Assembly (NCBI RefSeq): GCF_900103545.1
Contig: NZ_FNHH01000010.1
Coordinates: forward strand, 99,811 to 163,810
Direction of reading: 5' to 3'
DNA: 64,000 bases
Origin: Daejeonella rubra
GTDB lineage: Bacteria > Bacteroidota > Bacteroidia > Sphingobacteriales > Sphingobacteriaceae
Shown here: one piece after another, positions 27,401 through 35,350 of the stretch
How the letters are laid out: each line of letters opens with the position of its first letter
Position numbering within the stretch: position 1 is the first letter of the stretch
The notes under the pieces: model-generated
What the model was told of the DNA's origin: nothing
What the model saw: the letters and a program-made list of their open reading frames with translations, nothing else
The model's database searches: none
Position numbers and translations under genes: made by a program

Positions 27401-27872
27401 AGGTACCTATAGTACTTCCTTTTACTTTAATGCTTAATCCTGGTAAAGTTTGACCTTTAGAGTCGGTTACCTGTCCTTTGATAACATCTTTAGGTTCTGC
27501 TTCGCGTAAAGCTAAAGCTACCACTTTAACTACAACAACATTATCTACTACCTCAAATGTTAATGGCTGCTTTTGCAATACCTGGCTCATTACGTTCTCG
27601 ATGGTTCCGTCACTGGTAATGACATTAATTTTCTGATCCAGATTTACCTGATCCAGGCGATAGAAAATAGAATATTTACTATTTTTCTCGATCTGTTTAA
27701 ACATTTGTTTAACAGTAGTATTGGTCTCATTAAAATTGAAGGATTGAGAATGAACTTCGGCACGAAGCTGGAAGATTGCTGCCAAAGTAAAAAATGCTAT
27801 TAATTTCATAGCCCGGATGGTTTTTCGCCGTACTTGACGGACGAATTCTGTGTTTTGATAAAGAATTTTCAT
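24480..27872 (-). CDS. SusC-like TonB-dependent transporter with STN domain, set 2
   Basis: The chosen ATG (MKILYQNTEF) gives 1130 residues; the frame is open to 28016, but the AAAACAATCAAA element three bases before this ATG, shared with the other susC, supports it. After the leader ('AMKLIAFFTLAAIFQLRAEV') come an STN domain ('VKQMFKQIEKNSKYSIFYRL'), a carboxypeptidase-regulatory-like repeat ('GQVTDSKGQTLPGLSIKVKG'), the plug ('LYVVNGVPINN', 'SVLKGGPAAALYGSRAANGV') and a barrel ending 'FGLNLLVKF'. It lies about 115 bp downstream of its FecR gene. STN plus FecR and ECF sigma indicates ligand-induced self-regulation. It works with the SusD downstream. Confidence 0.93.
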   Translation of the reverse strand: MKILYQNTEFVRQVRRKTIRAMKLIAFFTLAAIFQLRAEVHSQSFNFNETNTTVKQMFKQIEKNSKYSIFYRLDQVNLDQKINVITSDGTIENVMSQVLQKQPLTFEVVDNVVVVKVVALALREAEPKDVIKGQVTDSKGQTLPGLSIKVKGSTIGTSTDANGNYSFDFPDNSVLVFSYIGFISQEVAVNGRVSINVVMVEDLQSLSEVVVTALGITRDKKALAYSLTEVKGDSFTQARENNLGNALSGKIAGVNASSTATGPGGSSRVIIRGNGSLSGDNQPLYVVNGVPINNSNNGTPGTFGGKDGGDGLISINPDDIETLSVLKGGPAAALYGSRAANGVILITTKSGSAQKGLGVEFNSTYTLENVLSIPDWQYEYGSGDRGLKPTSASSARVMGRTSWGAKLDGTPVIQLDGVLRPYSAQKDNNKNFYNTGATFSNTIALNGGTENANFRFSVSDMKNDGIIPNSGINRNTFNLSANANLSKKIVFEGSAQYNIELNKNRTAIADFTSNPNASVGVMATSLDVRTLDPGYDANQFEVPWADDPFVTNPYFAVNKVKNEDERRRFIGSFSTRYNISDFLYARARVGIDYFNTNGWSIVPTGQQYNNFGTYSTSRINGYETNLEGLIGFDKTFGKFSVNAIAGGNQMYTQNRSGGLSSGNLNVPFNYFISNGASQSFTDSFGESAINSLFGSVDVGFNSYLYLNMSARQDWFSTLSPSSNSVLYPSVGLSFVFSDAMSSKPSWLDYGKIRTSWAEVGGGMPGPYGLDLLYSAGAISHLGQPLMTITGTTIPNPLKPFTSTTAEAGIEIRALNNRIGADLTIYEKTTTNDIVSATIPTTSGYSAVSLNVGEMRNRGVELLLTGAPVRSTSGLNWDLSFNMAYNENTVVKIAEGLTSLTGGQPRTQNARVNHYEGQPYGMIAGFKIKEDASGNKVYNNASGLPIQSTIMPLGRGVPPLTLGLTNSFRYKAFSMGFLLDGKFGAKIYTSTNAYGTRFGLDKRTVESGVRESGVTVKGVDQNGAPFTKLLSAQDYFQGIAYSITDEFVYDADFIKLRQLTFGYTLPQKLIAKTPFQSANLSLVARNLWMIYNQTPNVDPESSYSISGSSYGLENFGVPPTRSFGLNLLVKF

Positions 27873-27987
27873 AGTTTTGATTGTTTTAGTTAATACTGGC
27901 TTCCCAAAGTATAGTGTATTAGCTACTGCTAATGATCCGGAAGTGTTAGCGCACTTCCGGTTATTTTTAATCTGATTTCTCCTTATT

Positions 27988-29079
27988 TCATAGGCTTTTA
28001 TTATTAAGGTTATCACTCCTGCGGATGGTTATTACTCTCCCAATTTTATCATATTCTAAATCTGTAGTTTCTTTCATTATTTTCAATGCTTTTTCAACAC
28101 TGTCAATGTTTTTAAAACTTCCGGTATATTCATAATTTCTAAGATTATTATCTTTCAAAACTATATCTACATCATACCTTCTTTCCATAATCTTTATTAT
28201 TTCCTGGAAAGACTTTCCTTCAAATACCAGTAAATCTTCTGCCCAGCCAGCATATTCTTCCACTTGGGAAGGAGTCAGTTTCTGAACCTTGACCTCAACG
28301 ATATCGGAGAATTCATTATCGGAAAGATTCTGAACTGCTTCTCCTGAAGCATAATTCAACTTGAAAACCTGCTGTTTTTTGACTGAAATTTTCTGTGGTT
28401 TATTTGAATCAATAGTTAATTTTCCTTCAATCTGAACCTCTCCTTCAACAACCATGGTTTCAAAAGACAGATCATCTGAATAGGCTTTAACATTAAATAT
28501 CGTACCGATATCCCTGATTGTATAATTATCAGTATGGACAATAAATGGAACATCCCCCTTTGCTATATCAAAATAGGCTTCACCATTCAAATGAACAGTT
28601 CTTGACTTTTTACCAAAGTCAATATTATATTTCAGGGTACTTCCGGCGTTTACCGAAACTTTTGTCCCATCGGGTAAAACAAGCTTTCTTACCAATCCTT
28701 TGGGAACTTTAATTTCAGTTAAGGATATTTCTGTTATTTGTTTGCTTTTAAACTGTGTTTCATTAATAAAATAAAGTGAAACAGCAGACAGGATGACAAA
28801 GGCAGCAGCAATTGAGAGTTTTCTCCAGTTCATCCGCTTAAGGATGCCTGTACCTGAATCTCTAACATTCGATTTGCGGATAAATTCTGTATATGCCTTC
28901 TCTGAATCAATATAGCCTATCTTATAATGTAAAGACTGCTGCCATGATTCATATACCTGTATATAAAATTCTTCATGAATTTCACTTGTACTGATTAAAT
29001 ATTTAGCCAGGGCAACTTCTTCATCGTTAGCCTGCCTTGTTACATACTTAGTAATTAAAACTTTGTCGATTTCTTTCAT
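27988..29079 (-). CDS. FecR-family anti-sigma factor (DUF4974), set 2
   Basis: The 363-residue protein has a cytoplasmic sigma-binding N-terminus ('QANDEEVALAKYLISTSEIH'), a transmembrane helix near residues 88-105 ('LSIAAAFVILSAVSLYFI'), a FecR domain ('VPKGLVRKLVLPDGTKVSVN', 'LNGEAYFDIAKGD', 'IRDIGTIFNVKAY') and a C-terminal DUF4974 domain ('IIKIMERRYDVDIVL'). It lies between the ECF sigma gene and susC on the same strand, the standard order for transducing SusC systems. Confidence 0.93.
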   Translation of the reverse strand: MKEIDKVLITKYVTRQANDEEVALAKYLISTSEIHEEFYIQVYESWQQSLHYKIGYIDSEKAYTEFIRKSNVRDSGTGILKRMNWRKLSIAAAFVILSAVSLYFINETQFKSKQITEISLTEIKVPKGLVRKLVLPDGTKVSVNAGSTLKYNIDFGKKSRTVHLNGEAYFDIAKGDVPFIVHTDNYTIRDIGTIFNVKAYSDDLSFETMVVEGEVQIEGKLTIDSNKPQKISVKKQQVFKLNYASGEAVQNLSDNEFSDIVEVKVQKLTPSQVEEYAGWAEDLLVFEGKSFQEIIKIMERRYDVDIVLKDNNLRNYEYTGSFKNIDSVEKALKIMKETTDLEYDKIGRVITIRRSDNLNNKSL

Positions 29080-29219
29080 GCTTCTTGGTTTAAAGACAAC
29101 TATTTACAGCTATACCCCCAATACATATTAAATTATTGTTAAGATTTTATTATTATTTCTTTAGGAAGATATGCACCATGCAAACTATGCAGTAATAAGA
29201 AAGTACTGACACTGGAAAA

Positions 29220-29786
29220 TTACAGAAACATTAAAATAAGAATACTGATAGCATACCCAAGACTTCTTCTAAGCTTTTCTATAGCTATTGTAATGTGTCT
29301 TTCAACTGTATTCTGAGAGATATTTAGTCTTTCGGCAATTTCTTTATTTTTCAGATATTCAAACCGGCTCATCTCAAATACAAGTTTGCACTTTTCAGGA
29401 AGAGTATCTATTGCCTTTCTGATCTGCTCGGCAAGTTCTTTTTCATGGTAAGGGTTGGTATCATGCTCAGGGATCTCATCAAGAAGCTTGTTCCTGAGCA
29501 TATAACTTACATATTCATTCTCAATTCGCTGATGCTTTATATAGTTCATGCATTTATTCTGAACCATTTTATATAAATATGCTGTTACTGAAGTTGTGAA
29601 AGAAAATGTTCCTCTCTTCTCCCAAAGGAAGGTTAATGATTCGGAGGCAATTTCTTTAGAGACGTCTATATCATTTAAAAACTTATTCGCGTAAAAAGTA
29701 AGCTTTACATAATGAGTTTTGAATAATAATTCAAATTCTTTTACATTAACATCCCAATAATTAAAATCTGAATTATTATGATTCAT
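29220..29786 (-). CDS. ECF RNA polymerase sigma factor, set 2
   Basis: The 188-residue protein shows region 2 ('FELLFKTHYVKLTFYANKFL', 'SKEIASESLTFLWEKRG') and region 4 ('LPEKCKLVFEMSRFEYLKNK' then 'RLNISQNTVERHITIAIEKL'). It ends in a hydrophobic tail 'YAISILILMFL', a common feature of Bacteroidota ECF factors of this type. It precedes its FecR gene by 140 bp. It is clearly distinct in sequence from the set 1 sigma factor, so the two SusCD pairs are likely controlled separately. Confidence 0.93.
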   Translation of the reverse strand: MNHNNSDFNYWDVNVKEFELLFKTHYVKLTFYANKFLNDIDVSKEIASESLTFLWEKRGTFSFTTSVTAYLYKMVQNKCMNYIKHQRIENEYVSYMLRNKLLDEIPEHDTNPYHEKELAEQIRKAIDTLPEKCKLVFEMSRFEYLKNKEIAERLNISQNTVERHITIAIEKLRRSLGYAISILILMFL

Positions 29787-29914
29787 TCTTCAAAAAATAA
29801 GGCAATTCCCATGAGTTAAAGTAGTTCCCTTAATGCCTAATATATAATTAATCAATCATTCGCAGAATCTTTTTGATCAAAAACGATCTAATTGTCCTTT
29901 TATCAGGATTTCTC

Positions 29915-29949
29915 AAAAAAAACTCCGGTAATTACCAGGAATACCGGAG
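29915..29949 (-). terminator. Rho-independent terminator of the uxuA operon
   Basis: On the minus strand CTCCGGTA pairs with TACCGGAG (29942-29949 with 29923-29930), loop 11 nt, followed by eight T (A run at 29915-29922). It lies about 55 bp past the uxuA stop and marks the end of the block coming from the right. Confidence 0.9.
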
Positions 29950-29952
29950 AGC

Positions 29953-29989
29953 AGCTTATATAACTATATTAAATACAGTTATATAAGCT
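29953..29989 (-). terminator. Second stem-loop directly after uxuA
   Basis: AGCTTATATAACT and AGTTATATAAGCT form a perfect 13-bp stem with an 11-nt loop. It lies between the uxuA stop and the GC-richer terminator hairpin. It is AT-rich and lacks its own T run, so it may protect the 3' end or assist termination. Confidence 0.6.
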
Positions 29990-30003
29990 ATAAGTACAGA
30001 ATT

Positions 30004-31206
30004 TTAATCTTGATTCAGGCTTTTTATTATACCATATTCCAATCCCCTTAACTCCGCCAATCCTCTAAGACGACCAATAGCAGAATAACCTGGATTGGTT
30101 TTCTTTTTGAGATCATCAAGCATCTGATGCCCGTGATCAGGGCGCATTGGAATAGAAATATTTCTGGATTGGGAGATCTTCACCAATTGTTTCACCACAC
30201 TATACATATCCACATCGCCATCCAGATGATTGTCTTCGTAAAAATCACCCAATTCATTCCTGCGGGTACTTCTAAGATGAACAAAATTGATCCGATCGGC
30301 AAATTGCTCTACCATGGCAGGAAGATCATTGTCAGGACGAACACCAAACGATCCGGTGCAAAAGCAAAGACCATTTGAAAGTGAAGGGACAGCATCGGTA
30401 AGTGCAGCAAAATCGGCTGCTGTACTAACTACTCTGGGAAGCCCCAGAATAGCATAAGGCGGATCATCAGGATGGATCACCATCTTAACGCCGCATTCAT
30501 CTGCCACAGGTATGATCTCTTTCAGGAAGAAAATCAGGTTTTTTCTTAGCTGACCTGCATCAACACCCTGATAAGTATCCAATGCTTGTTGAAATTGAAC
30601 AATTGTAAAACTTTCTTCACTTCCGGGCAAACCTGCAATTACATTACGGGTTAGCAATTGTTTTTCCTCATCAGACATTTCGCTGAATCGCTTATTTGCA
30701 CGGGCAATTTCTTCAGAAGAATAATCTTTCTCAGCCTCCGGACGCTTCAATATAAACAGATCGAAGGCCATAAAGGCAGCCTTTTCAAATCGAAGTGCCT
30801 TTGATCCGTCTTCAACTTTATAAGCAAGGTCAGTACGGGTCCAGTCCAGAACAGGCATAAAATTATACGTAATGATCTTTATACCACAGGATGCTAAATT
30901 CCTTATACTTTGCTTGTAGTTTTCAATATACTTTTGAAAATCCCCTTTTTGAGTTTTGATATTTTCATGAACCGGAACGCTTTCTACCACACTCCAGATC
31001 ATTCCTGCATCAGCAACCTCTGATCTTCTCTTTTCTATTTCCTCAATCGGCCATACTTCTCCGTTTGGTATATGATGTAAGGCTGTAACTATACCTGAAC
31101 AACCAGCCTGAAAAATATCAGATAGGCTTACAGGGTCATTCGGGCCATACCAGCGCATGGTTTGCTGCATTCCGTATGGACCAGTGATATTACTATTTGT
31201 GCTCAT
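30004..31206 (-). CDS. uxuA: Mannonate dehydratase
   Basis: The 400-residue cytoplasmic enzyme has the UxuA pattern: 'MRWYGPNDPVSLSDIFQAGC' near the N-terminus, 'IKIITYNFMPVLDWTRTDL', and metal ligands in 'MVIHPDDPPY', 'LCFCTGSFGVR', 'INFVHLRS' and 'PMRPDHGHQM'. It dehydrates D-mannonate to 2-keto-3-deoxy-D-gluconate, the second step of the glucuronate pathway after UxuB. Its ATG overlaps the stop of the upstream SDR gene (TAATG), implying translational coupling. It is the last gene before a strong terminator. Presence of uxuAB but no uxaC or kdgK/kdgA here means the pathway is completed elsewhere. Confidence 0.95.
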   Translation of the reverse strand: MSTNSNITGPYGMQQTMRWYGPNDPVSLSDIFQAGCSGIVTALHHIPNGEVWPIEEIEKRRSEVADAGMIWSVVESVPVHENIKTQKGDFQKYIENYKQSIRNLASCGIKIITYNFMPVLDWTRTDLAYKVEDGSKALRFEKAAFMAFDLFILKRPEAEKDYSSEEIARANKRFSEMSDEEKQLLTRNVIAGLPGSEESFTIVQFQQALDTYQGVDAGQLRKNLIFFLKEIIPVADECGVKMVIHPDDPPYAILGLPRVVSTAADFAALTDAVPSLSNGLCFCTGSFGVRPDNDLPAMVEQFADRINFVHLRSTRRNELGDFYEDNHLDGDVDMYSVVKQLVKISQSRNISIPMRPDHGHQMLDDLKKKTNPGYSAIGRLRGLAELRGLEYGIIKSLNQD

Positions 31207-32021
31207 TAAACTCCTCCAAAGATTGAAAATCCACCATCTACACAGATCATTGATCCGGTTACGAACTTAGAGGCATCACTTAATAACCATACCAGGGCAC
31301 CCTGCAATTCATCCGGATGACCGAATCTCTTGAACGGGGTATTCCTAATTACCTTTTCACCACGTTCCGTAAATGTCCCATCAGGTTTAGTCAGCAGATT
31401 TCTATTCTGTTCTGTAAGAAAAAAGCCCGGTGCAAGTGCATTCATCCTTATACGATCGCCATACCTGTTAGCAAGTTCTACCGCAAACCATTGATTATAA
31501 CAATCTACTGCTGCCTTACCCATATTATATCCCAAAACACGAGTAATTGCACGTTTTGAATTCATGGATGAAATATTGACGATACTTCCTCTTTCTGCTG
31601 TCTGAACAATAGCTTCTCCAAATATCTGAGATGGGATCAATGTTCCCCAGGTATTCAGATCCATTACTTTCTTCATACCATCCAGATTCATTTTAAAAAT
31701 GTCCTGATCAGGCATTAAAACTCCCTCCGGCTGATTACCTCCTGCACCATTCACTAAACCATCGATCCTTCCAAAGGTATCCAGAACTTTGTTCTTTGCA
31801 TCGATTAGCTGAGCTTCATCCATAGCATCAGCAATAAGAGCAATAGCACGACCACCATTCTTATTTATTGCATCTGCACGTTCGTTTGCAACATCTTTAT
31901 TTCTTCCCAAAATACCTACAGCACCACCAGATTTGACAATTCCATTGATAAATGAATTACCCAGGATGCCGGTGCCTCCTGTAACGACTATTACTTTATT
32001 ATTTAATGAGAATTCTTCCAT
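31206..32021 (-). CDS. uxuB: SDR-type D-mannonate oxidoreductase (fructuronate reductase)
   Basis: The 271-residue SDR has 'VTGGTGILGNSFI' (cofactor site), 'NGAGGN', catalytic Ser in 'VNISSMNS' and the 'YNMGKAA' Tyr/Lys pair. The piece 'APGFFLTEQNRNLL' is typical of SDR-type D-mannonate oxidoreductases such as those of Bacillus. It would reduce D-fructuronate to D-mannonate for the downstream, overlapping uxuA. Coupling with uxuA strongly supports this call over a general SDR. Upstream lies a heptamer repeat tract of about 130 bp and then a heparinase-like gene. Confidence 0.85.
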   Translation of the reverse strand: MEEFSLNNKVIVVTGGTGILGNSFINGIVKSGGAVGILGRNKDVANERADAINKNGGRAIALIADAMDEAQLIDAKNKVLDTFGRIDGLVNGAGGNQPEGVLMPDQDIFKMNLDGMKKVMDLNTWGTLIPSQIFGEAIVQTAERGSIVNISSMNSKRAITRVLGYNMGKAAVDCYNQWFAVELANRYGDRIRMNALAPGFFLTEQNRNLLTKPDGTFTERGEKVIRNTPFKRFGHPDELQGALVWLLSDASKFVTGSMICVDGGFSIFGGV

Positions 32022-32028
32022 ATTTATT

Positions 32029-32157
32029 CTGTTATCTGTTGTCTGCTATCTGTTGTCTGTTATTTGTTGTCTGTTGTCTGTTGTCTGATGTCTGTTGTCT
32101 GATGTCTGATGTCTGAGGGATGATGTCTGTTGTCTGATAACTGTTAACAGATAACAA
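32029..32157. repeat. Heptamer tandem repeat tract (TGTTGTC/TGATGTC family)
   Basis: The tract consists of 7-bp units such as CTGTTGT, CTGATGT and CTGTTAT repeated over about 130 bp. It begins with GTTATCTGTT (32031-32040) and ends with the exact inverse AACAGATAAC (32146-32155), so the transcript could fold back. It fills the gap between the heparinase-like gene and the SDR gene. A related tract lies at 62076-62139. Confidence 0.85.
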
Positions 32158-32159
32158 AA

Positions 32160-35100
32160 TCAGTTTACCTTAATCACTCCCTCTCCTGCCTGAACGTCTA
32201 TTGAAATCTGTTTTTTTGCACTATCATATGTAAAATTACGAACAGACTTGCCATTTAGCAAGACTGATCCGGGTTTTCTGGCAGATGAAATGCTCAATTT
32301 AGCAGCAGATCCGGCTGCATACATTATTCCCTCAGCAGAAATTTCAAAACTTAGCGGAATAGTTGAGCTCATTGCTTGTGATCCATTTTTACTTTTAAAA
32401 GAGGTAGCAAGTGCAATAAAGGTTCTTTCATTTGACCAGGTGATTGCCGCAGCATCGGTTTCCATTCCATCTACCTGATAAATCTTACCTGGTTTGGTGC
32501 TGAATGCAAACTTTTTGCCGGAGGTAACTCCGCTAACAAATCCATCTCCTTCTTCTGTAATTACTTCAGATACCCCATCACTACCCTCAGTAGTCAATAG
32601 GTTAGCCATTACCAGCGGCTGTCTGTTCTTTGTATTTGCAGAGATAGTCAGCATTCCTTCTTTTTTCAAATGACGTTCACGCTGAAGCGTATACAAATAA
32701 TGAGGAGTTTCAACAGCATGGGTTTCTACAGCTTTCGGTGCCAGATGCATCACATTAAGAGTTACTCCCTTTTTGGTAATATTTGAAACATCTTTTCCGG
32801 CTTTTATATGTTCCAGCTCTGCTGTCTGATACAGAAGCGTAACTTTCGCATCTTTTTCTGATGGAACAGCGGTATCAAGCATCAATAGTGTTCTTGGTTT
32901 TATGAAAAGCACATTTCTGCTTAAGTCCTTCACTTTATCGAAATATAACTTTCCAATATTTCCTGAAGAGAAAGCGGCATCCTTACCATCCAGAAAATTA
33001 GCGATGTAGGCATGATCATTAAAACCAGGCGCATGATAAAGGTGATCACCTGTACGCTGACTTTGTTCATTATCATTTATCAGAACGGTTGAATGACCAA
33101 CAGGCTGAATTAAATTTGATTGATAGATCGGATCATCGTAATAGGTAGAATTCTTCAAATGACGTTCCTCAATAAAAATAACGCCTTTATCGGCAAGCCA
33201 GAAACTTCCCTGATCCAGGTGCTGGTGATTGTAAAATGCACCGGAGCGCATTACAAAAGAAAAATCATCTTTCTCCCATCCACTCTTGAATACAGTAGTA
33301 CCAACTTCACGGAATACTTTAACCGGGTTTTCATCAAATGGAGAATCCTGAGGAATACCTTTCAAATTGAAAATTACATCTTCATATGTTTCAGCTGTTT
33401 TCATGAAATTATAGAACCAGCTCAGTCGCGGCTCTCTCCTCTTTTCAAGCAGGAAGCTCCAGAAAGTTGCAGGCACCATTGAGCCATTCGAATCTCCGTA
33501 TTCAAACCACATTTTATCTTTGATCAATCCACCCCAGATAAATTCATTATAACTTCCTACCAGTGGGGCAGTCAAATCTACTTTAAACACGTTATCAAGA
33601 GATGGCAGACTGTAAGCCATATTAGAAAATGAATAATTATTATATCCATAGCCCTCACCCCATGCACCATCTTTTTGGTCGACAACGCGATTAATAAATT
33701 TGTAATATTTGATAATTCCACCTGTAAAGTAAGGTTCCAGATTTTCTGTATCAGGTCCATCAGCGTATACCGCGGCCATATTCATTAATGAACCTCCCAT
33801 TATCATTGCAAGCCAGTTTGAAGTAGCAGCGGTAATATCATCATTATACACATAGGTACGATGAGCGCCATCAACGATATTAGCCATGATCGCTTTGCGG
33901 ATCAATTTACTTTCTTCAGCACTCATCAGATCATACGTAAGGTCGTACGCCTCTGCAACACGATGTGCCCAGCTACCGGTTCGGTGCTCACTGTAACGAC
34001 CACGGTTTGTTTGCCATGGGTGAGTCCAGTTTGGCCATCCAGCCAACTTAACCAATACATCTTTTACATATGTGCCTGCTTCACGATCTCCATGAAAAGC
34101 ATAAGCTCTTGCATTTAAACGAAGTGCCTCTCCTGTGTTATAGATTTTATCACCCCATGCAGACCATGTGGGAAGCCAGTTCTCTTTTGGAAACTGGTCC
34201 AGATCAAAGATCAACCCATTAACCGGGATCTTATCCCGTTGAATTTTTGCATTCTTCTTAATATCATCAAATACCTTCGCAAATTCAGGTTGTTTGATTT
34301 TTGCATCGAGTAATTTCTTTTCATCAGCGTCAAACATCAGGCGGGGATGTTTTCCTGCCATATTCTTAGGCGCAATGTGAATGGTAAATTCTGTGGAAGC
34401 AATATTTCCTGAAGCATTCAATGCATTTAGCCTGCCTATGTACAGTCCTTCAGGAAATGCCAGCTTTAATGGTTTAATGCTCCAGTCAGAACCATTTTTT
34501 ATAAGATCAGCCTTGTAGAAAGATTTCGCCTGATCTGTAAATGAAAGAATCTCCATGCTTACTCTTTTAGCATCCAGAGGCCACTGTCCACTCAGCACAA
34601 AATTGTCACCTGCATAATAGTGCTTCTTTGGTATATACTGAGCATATTCAGGAAGCTTATACATTTCCGGAGTATTGAAACGGAATGCCGTTTCACGGGA
34701 TGCAGAAAAAGAGATATCGTCAATACCGAAGTAGATCGGCATTGCCGGATCTGCATCAGGAAATTTGCTTATAAAAGCTAAGGCATAGATCTTTACCTTC
34801 TGCTTTCCGGCAATTTTAGGATTCTCTGCCACCAGATCATTAAAACTAAGGCTGGCAGTAACCCATTTATTTCTTTCCGGATTATTGATAGTGTACTCTA
34901 ATTTACCATACTCACCTGCTGCGAAACGTACTTTATAGAATTCTGAAGGTGTATTGGACTTGAGGTAATATCTGAAACTGAGTTTAGCACCAGGCATCAG
35001 ATACATATCCAGAAGTTTTTGTGCTCCTGCATAGGCATCTACATTGGTATAGGCAGTAACTTTTTGAACAACCGAAATATTCGGGTCACCCGGCATCATT

Positions 35101-35312
35101 TCATTAGGCCTAAACTCCTGATTATAAGCAATATCCTGCCAGTGGGGATAGGATGCCCATGCTCCAAGTTCCCGATCCTCAAAATTTTCTGTGTAGGTCC
35201 ATGGTTCGAGCACAACATTAGGGTTTGATGAAACAGGCGCAGCTATCTGAGCACTTACAGTTGGAGCAGAAAAAATTGCTGCTGCAGTCAATAGGTATAA
35301 TATGTTTTTCAT
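32160..35312 (-). CDS. Secreted heparinase II/III-like protein, divergent member (1)
   Basis: This 1050-residue protein has a signal peptide ending near residue 22 (APTVSAQ). An N-terminal beta-sandwich (about 35-205, 'ENFEDRELGAWASYPHWQDI') and an Ig-like region (about 235-315) precede an alpha-toroid ('GKHPRLMFDADE', 'GSWAHRVAEAYDLTYDLMSA', 'AATSNWLAMIMGGSLM') and a C-terminal beta-sheet domain with 'FYNHQHLDQGSFWLADKG' near residue 697. The last matches the His/Asp motif of heparinase II/III (NHxHYDQGS in the three paralogs) but has Leu for Tyr, and the following segment differs. It is the most divergent of the four paralogs and may have another specificity. A polysaccharide lyase on uronate-containing glycans is the expected role; substrate unknown. 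Confidence 0.82.
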   Translation of the reverse strand: MKNILYLLTAAAIFSAPTVSAQIAAPVSSNPNVVLEPWTYTENFEDRELGAWASYPHWQDIAYNQEFRPNEMMPGDPNISVVQKVTAYTNVDAYAGAQKLLDMYLMPGAKLSFRYYLKSNTPSEFYKVRFAAGEYGKLEYTINNPERNKWVTASLSFNDLVAENPKIAGKQKVKIYALAFISKFPDADPAMPIYFGIDDISFSASRETAFRFNTPEMYKLPEYAQYIPKKHYYAGDNFVLSGQWPLDAKRVSMEILSFTDQAKSFYKADLIKNGSDWSIKPLKLAFPEGLYIGRLNALNASGNIASTEFTIHIAPKNMAGKHPRLMFDADEKKLLDAKIKQPEFAKVFDDIKKNAKIQRDKIPVNGLIFDLDQFPKENWLPTWSAWGDKIYNTGEALRLNARAYAFHGDREAGTYVKDVLVKLAGWPNWTHPWQTNRGRYSEHRTGSWAHRVAEAYDLTYDLMSAEESKLIRKAIMANIVDGAHRTYVYNDDITAATSNWLAMIMGGSLMNMAAVYADGPDTENLEPYFTGGIIKYYKFINRVVDQKDGAWGEGYGYNNYSFSNMAYSLPSLDNVFKVDLTAPLVGSYNEFIWGGLIKDKMWFEYGDSNGSMVPATFWSFLLEKRREPRLSWFYNFMKTAETYEDVIFNLKGIPQDSPFDENPVKVFREVGTTVFKSGWEKDDFSFVMRSGAFYNHQHLDQGSFWLADKGVIFIEERHLKNSTYYDDPIYQSNLIQPVGHSTVLINDNEQSQRTGDHLYHAPGFNDHAYIANFLDGKDAAFSSGNIGKLYFDKVKDLSRNVLFIKPRTLLMLDTAVPSEKDAKVTLLYQTAELEHIKAGKDVSNITKKGVTLNVMHLAPKAVETHAVETPHYLYTLQRERHLKKEGMLTISANTKNRQPLVMANLLTTEGSDGVSEVITEEGDGFVSGVTSGKKFAFSTKPGKIYQVDGMETDAAAITWSNERTFIALATSFKSKNGSQAMSSTIPLSFEISAEGIMYAAGSAAKLSISSARKPGSVLLNGKSVRNFTYDSAKKQISIDVQAGEGVIKVN

Positions 35313-35350
35313 CAGAATTGGATTATATTAAAATAATTTTGCTTTATATA

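Noticed and set aside
32029..32157. CRISPR array
   Set aside because: Units are 7 bp with no spacers and no cas genes are in the window; this is simple tandem repetition.
33120..33482. 120-codon plus-strand frame inside lyase (1)
   Set aside because: Antisense to conserved lyase sequence and without family features or a leader.
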